Source: a bacterium
GTDB taxonomy: Bacteria; Pseudomonadota; Gammaproteobacteria; Berkiellales; Berkiellaceae
DNA: 15,882 nucleotides
Direction: 5' to 3'
NCBI GenBank assembly: GCA_009927065.1
Contig: RFNU01000241.1
Span: 1 to 15,882, forward strand
Part shown: positions 14,374 to 15,882 of the stretch, piece by piece
Layout of the letters: every line of letters starts with the position of its first letter
Numbering within the stretch: position 1 is the stretch's first letter
Position numbers and translations under genes: made by a program
The notes under the pieces: model-generated
Databases searched by the model: none
Seen by the model: only the letters and a program-made list of their open reading frames with translations
What the model was told of the DNA's origin: nothing

Positions 14374-15782
14374 TGGATTTTTTTGTTAACACCATACAAA
14401 CACAATCCTGGCAAGAGGCACGAGCACTGATCTTAAAGGGTGACTATAAACAAGCTTTTATTATTCTTGAATCTTTAGTCCAATCTCTATTTCATCCAGA
14501 ATTATGGCTAGACTACGCTCAACTTTTAATAATCAATAAACAGCTGGATAAAGCCTCATTTTTTATTCAACAGGTTCTTAATAAAAAACCTGATTTGATG
14601 CGAGCATACTCATTACAAGCACATATTGATTATAAAAAAGGTTTTTATCAAGAAGCTCTTAAAACATATAGGCTTATTTTAGCTAAAAATCCTTATGATA
14701 TCAGTTGCATGATTAATGCAGCTTATTGTTTATGTCAACTTAAAAACTTTAAAGATGCTTTATATTATTTTCAAGAAAGTGAGAAATTTTTAGAAACACC
14801 AACGAGTGCATGGTTACAAAATTATGCTATGGCATTACTGTTTTCACAACAACCTTTACAAGCAATAAACTACTTTAAAAGAGCGCTTGTTTTTTACCCT
14901 CATGATAGCCAACTTTGTTTTCATCTTGGATTGAGTTTTGATTTAATCCACCAACTTGAACAAGCTTCTTTTTATTACCAGCAAGCAATTATCAATGAAC
15001 CGTTTTTACTTTCTGCACATCATAATCTTGCTATTTTACATTATCGACAGCAACAGTATGATATTGCTATCAAACATCTAGAGATTATCGCTCAGCACGA
15101 TCCTAGCAATACAATAGCATCAACATTACTAGCAGCCTATCGTGGTGATACTCTAGAAACCTTATCTCCTTTTTTTATTCAAAGTTTATTCGATCAGTAC
15201 GCTTTTAACTATGATGAACATTTAAAAAACACTCTAGAGTATAACGCTCCTTCGGTGGCTCGATCGTTATTATATGCAGCAAGTGCATTACCATTGAACG
15301 CGGGTGCTGTTCTTGATTTAGGGTGCGGTACTGGCTTAATGGGGGTTGTTATGAGAGATATTGCAACTGAGCTGATTGGCGTTGATTTGTCAGCTGGCAT
15401 GCTTCAGCAAGCAGAAAAAACTGCTATTTACAATAAACTTATTGAAATGAACGTGATTGATTATTTGAAAAATCAATCATCTCGATTCTTATATATAACA
15501 GCAATCGAACTTTTTAATTATTTAGGTCTTCAAGTACAAGAGCTCATTGCGCTTGTTGCGCAATCCTTGCAAGAAGATGGCTGGTTTATTTTTACAGCTG
15601 AGCTATCGGATCGTGATATTGAGCTCAATAAACATGCTCGTTACTCTTATAGTGAGGCTTACTTACATACCCTTTTAATACAACATAGATTCTCAATAGC
15701 CTTAACAAAGCAAGCCGCATTGAGACTCCAAGATGATGAAGATGTTCCAGGTCTATACATTGTAGCGCAACTAAAAAAATAA
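14373..15782 (+). CDS. TPR-repeat protein with SAM-dependent methyltransferase domain
   Basis: The 469-aa protein has six or seven tetratricopeptide repeats at about residues 10-255 (for example LQAHIDYKKGFYQEALKTYR and HNLAILHYRQQQYDIAIKHL). A class I methyltransferase follows from about 275. The linker motif FDQYAFNYDEHLKNTLEY precedes motif I VLDLGCGTGLMG (313-324), then IGVDLSAGML (335-344). The last 60 residues form the closing beta strands. There is no signal peptide. The TPR part probably recruits the protein substrate; the methyl acceptor is unknown. The start overlaps the tadA stop by one base. Co-location with tadA could hint at translation or tRNA biology but is not proof of it. 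Confidence 0.88.
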   Translation: MDFFVNTIQTQSWQEARALILKGDYKQAFIILESLVQSLFHPELWLDYAQLLIINKQLDKASFFIQQVLNKKPDLMRAYSLQAHIDYKKGFYQEALKTYRLILAKNPYDISCMINAAYCLCQLKNFKDALYYFQESEKFLETPTSAWLQNYAMALLFSQQPLQAINYFKRALVFYPHDSQLCFHLGLSFDLIHQLEQASFYYQQAIINEPFLLSAHHNLAILHYRQQQYDIAIKHLEIIAQHDPSNTIASTLLAAYRGDTLETLSPFFIQSLFDQYAFNYDEHLKNTLEYNAPSVARSLLYAASALPLNAGAVLDLGCGTGLMGVVMRDIATELIGVDLSAGMLQQAEKTAIYNKLIEMNVIDYLKNQSSRFLYITAIELFNYLGLQVQELIALVAQSLQEDGWFIFTAELSDRDIELNKHARYSYSEAYLHTLLIQHRFSIALTKQAALRLQDDEDVPGLYIVAQLKK

Positions 15783-15795
15783 TAAGACAATTAAC

Positions 15796-15882
15796 ATGCT
15801 AATAGTGATTTTACCATTAAATTTTGAGCCTCGATCTCATTCAGGTCGCGCACTCGTGTGTCTAGATCATCGGGGTCAGATC
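15796..15882 (+). CDS. Possible 5' end of a further operon gene, cut by right edge
   Basis: An ATG 13 bp after the TPR-methyltransferase stop opens 29 codons without a stop up to the window end. The protein begins MLIVILPLNFEPRSHSG and continues with a Leu-Val-Cys-Leu-Asp strand. AAGAC lies about 8 bases upstream as a weak ribosome binding site. The short spacing fits a third gene of the tadA operon. I do not recognise the product from so few residues. Confidence 0.45.
   Translation, partial: MLIVILPLNFEPRSHSGRALVCLDHRGQI

Noticed and set aside
15209..15400. 63-aa minus-strand frame inside the methyltransferase
   Set aside because: It is antisense to motif I of the methyltransferase.
1..15882. 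CRISPR array, tRNA, rRNA or intact transposon
   Set aside because: No evenly spaced direct repeats, cloverleaf-like sequence, rRNA core sequence, or transposase with terminal repeats was seen on reading either strand.

Overview
The window reads as a stretch of an AT-rich, probably host-associated gammaproteobacterium. XseA, TadA and the thioredoxin-type glutathione peroxidase have proteobacterial motifs. Two large ankyrin-repeat proteins, a CvaB/CvaA-type exporter pair and an ankyrin-glutathione peroxidase fusion are the kind of content common in Legionellales (Legionella, Coxiella, Berkiella, Rickettsiella). That placement is inference from gene content, not from a marker gene.

Layout. (1) Positions 1-3760, minus strand: a two-gene export operon, an HlyD/CvaA-like adaptor (2474-3688) followed by a C39-peptidase ABC exporter (91-2451). 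A further open frame starts just after the exporter and runs off the left edge. (2) Positions 3809-6433, minus strand: a redox cluster made of an unusual ankyrin/two-TM/ankyrin/glutathione-peroxidase fusion (4916-6433), a Cys-rich DUF1289 protein (4290-4733) and a stand-alone glutathione peroxidase (3809-4297) that overlaps it by 8 bp. The two peroxidase domains are clearly paralogous. The fused copy has Lys where the catalytic Gln should be. (3) Positions 6576-7255, minus strand: a small-protein operon with two single-TM proteins and, upstream, a 39-codon frame with a CxxxxC core. (4) Positions 7434-12272, plus strand: two ankyrin-repeat proteins of 889 and about 633 aa. They share an N-terminal motif and a C-terminal domain I do not recognise, so they are paralogs; effector function is plausible but unproven. 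Each gene is followed by a short stretch of distinctly higher G+C. (5) Positions 12482-15882: housekeeping genes, xseA (minus) divergent from tadA (plus), with tadA overlapping a TPR-methyltransferase gene by one base. Another open frame begins 13 bp later and leaves the right edge.

How the parts fit. The exporter pair would need a TolC-like outer-membrane partner and a double-glycine precursor; neither is visible here. The peroxidase/DUF1289 pair is translationally coupled and is likely a cytoplasmic peroxide-defence unit using thioredoxin. The fusion looks like a membrane-anchored derivative of that peroxidase. The divergent region at 7196-7433 between the small-protein operon and the first ankyrin gene holds two dyads and candidate promoters in both directions, so the two units may be co-regulated.

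No tRNA, rRNA, CRISPR array, intact insertion sequence or replication origin was recognised. The most unusual items are the fused peroxidase with its active-site substitution, the paralogous ankyrin pair with a shared unknown C-terminal domain, and the small-protein operon with its dyad-rich control region.
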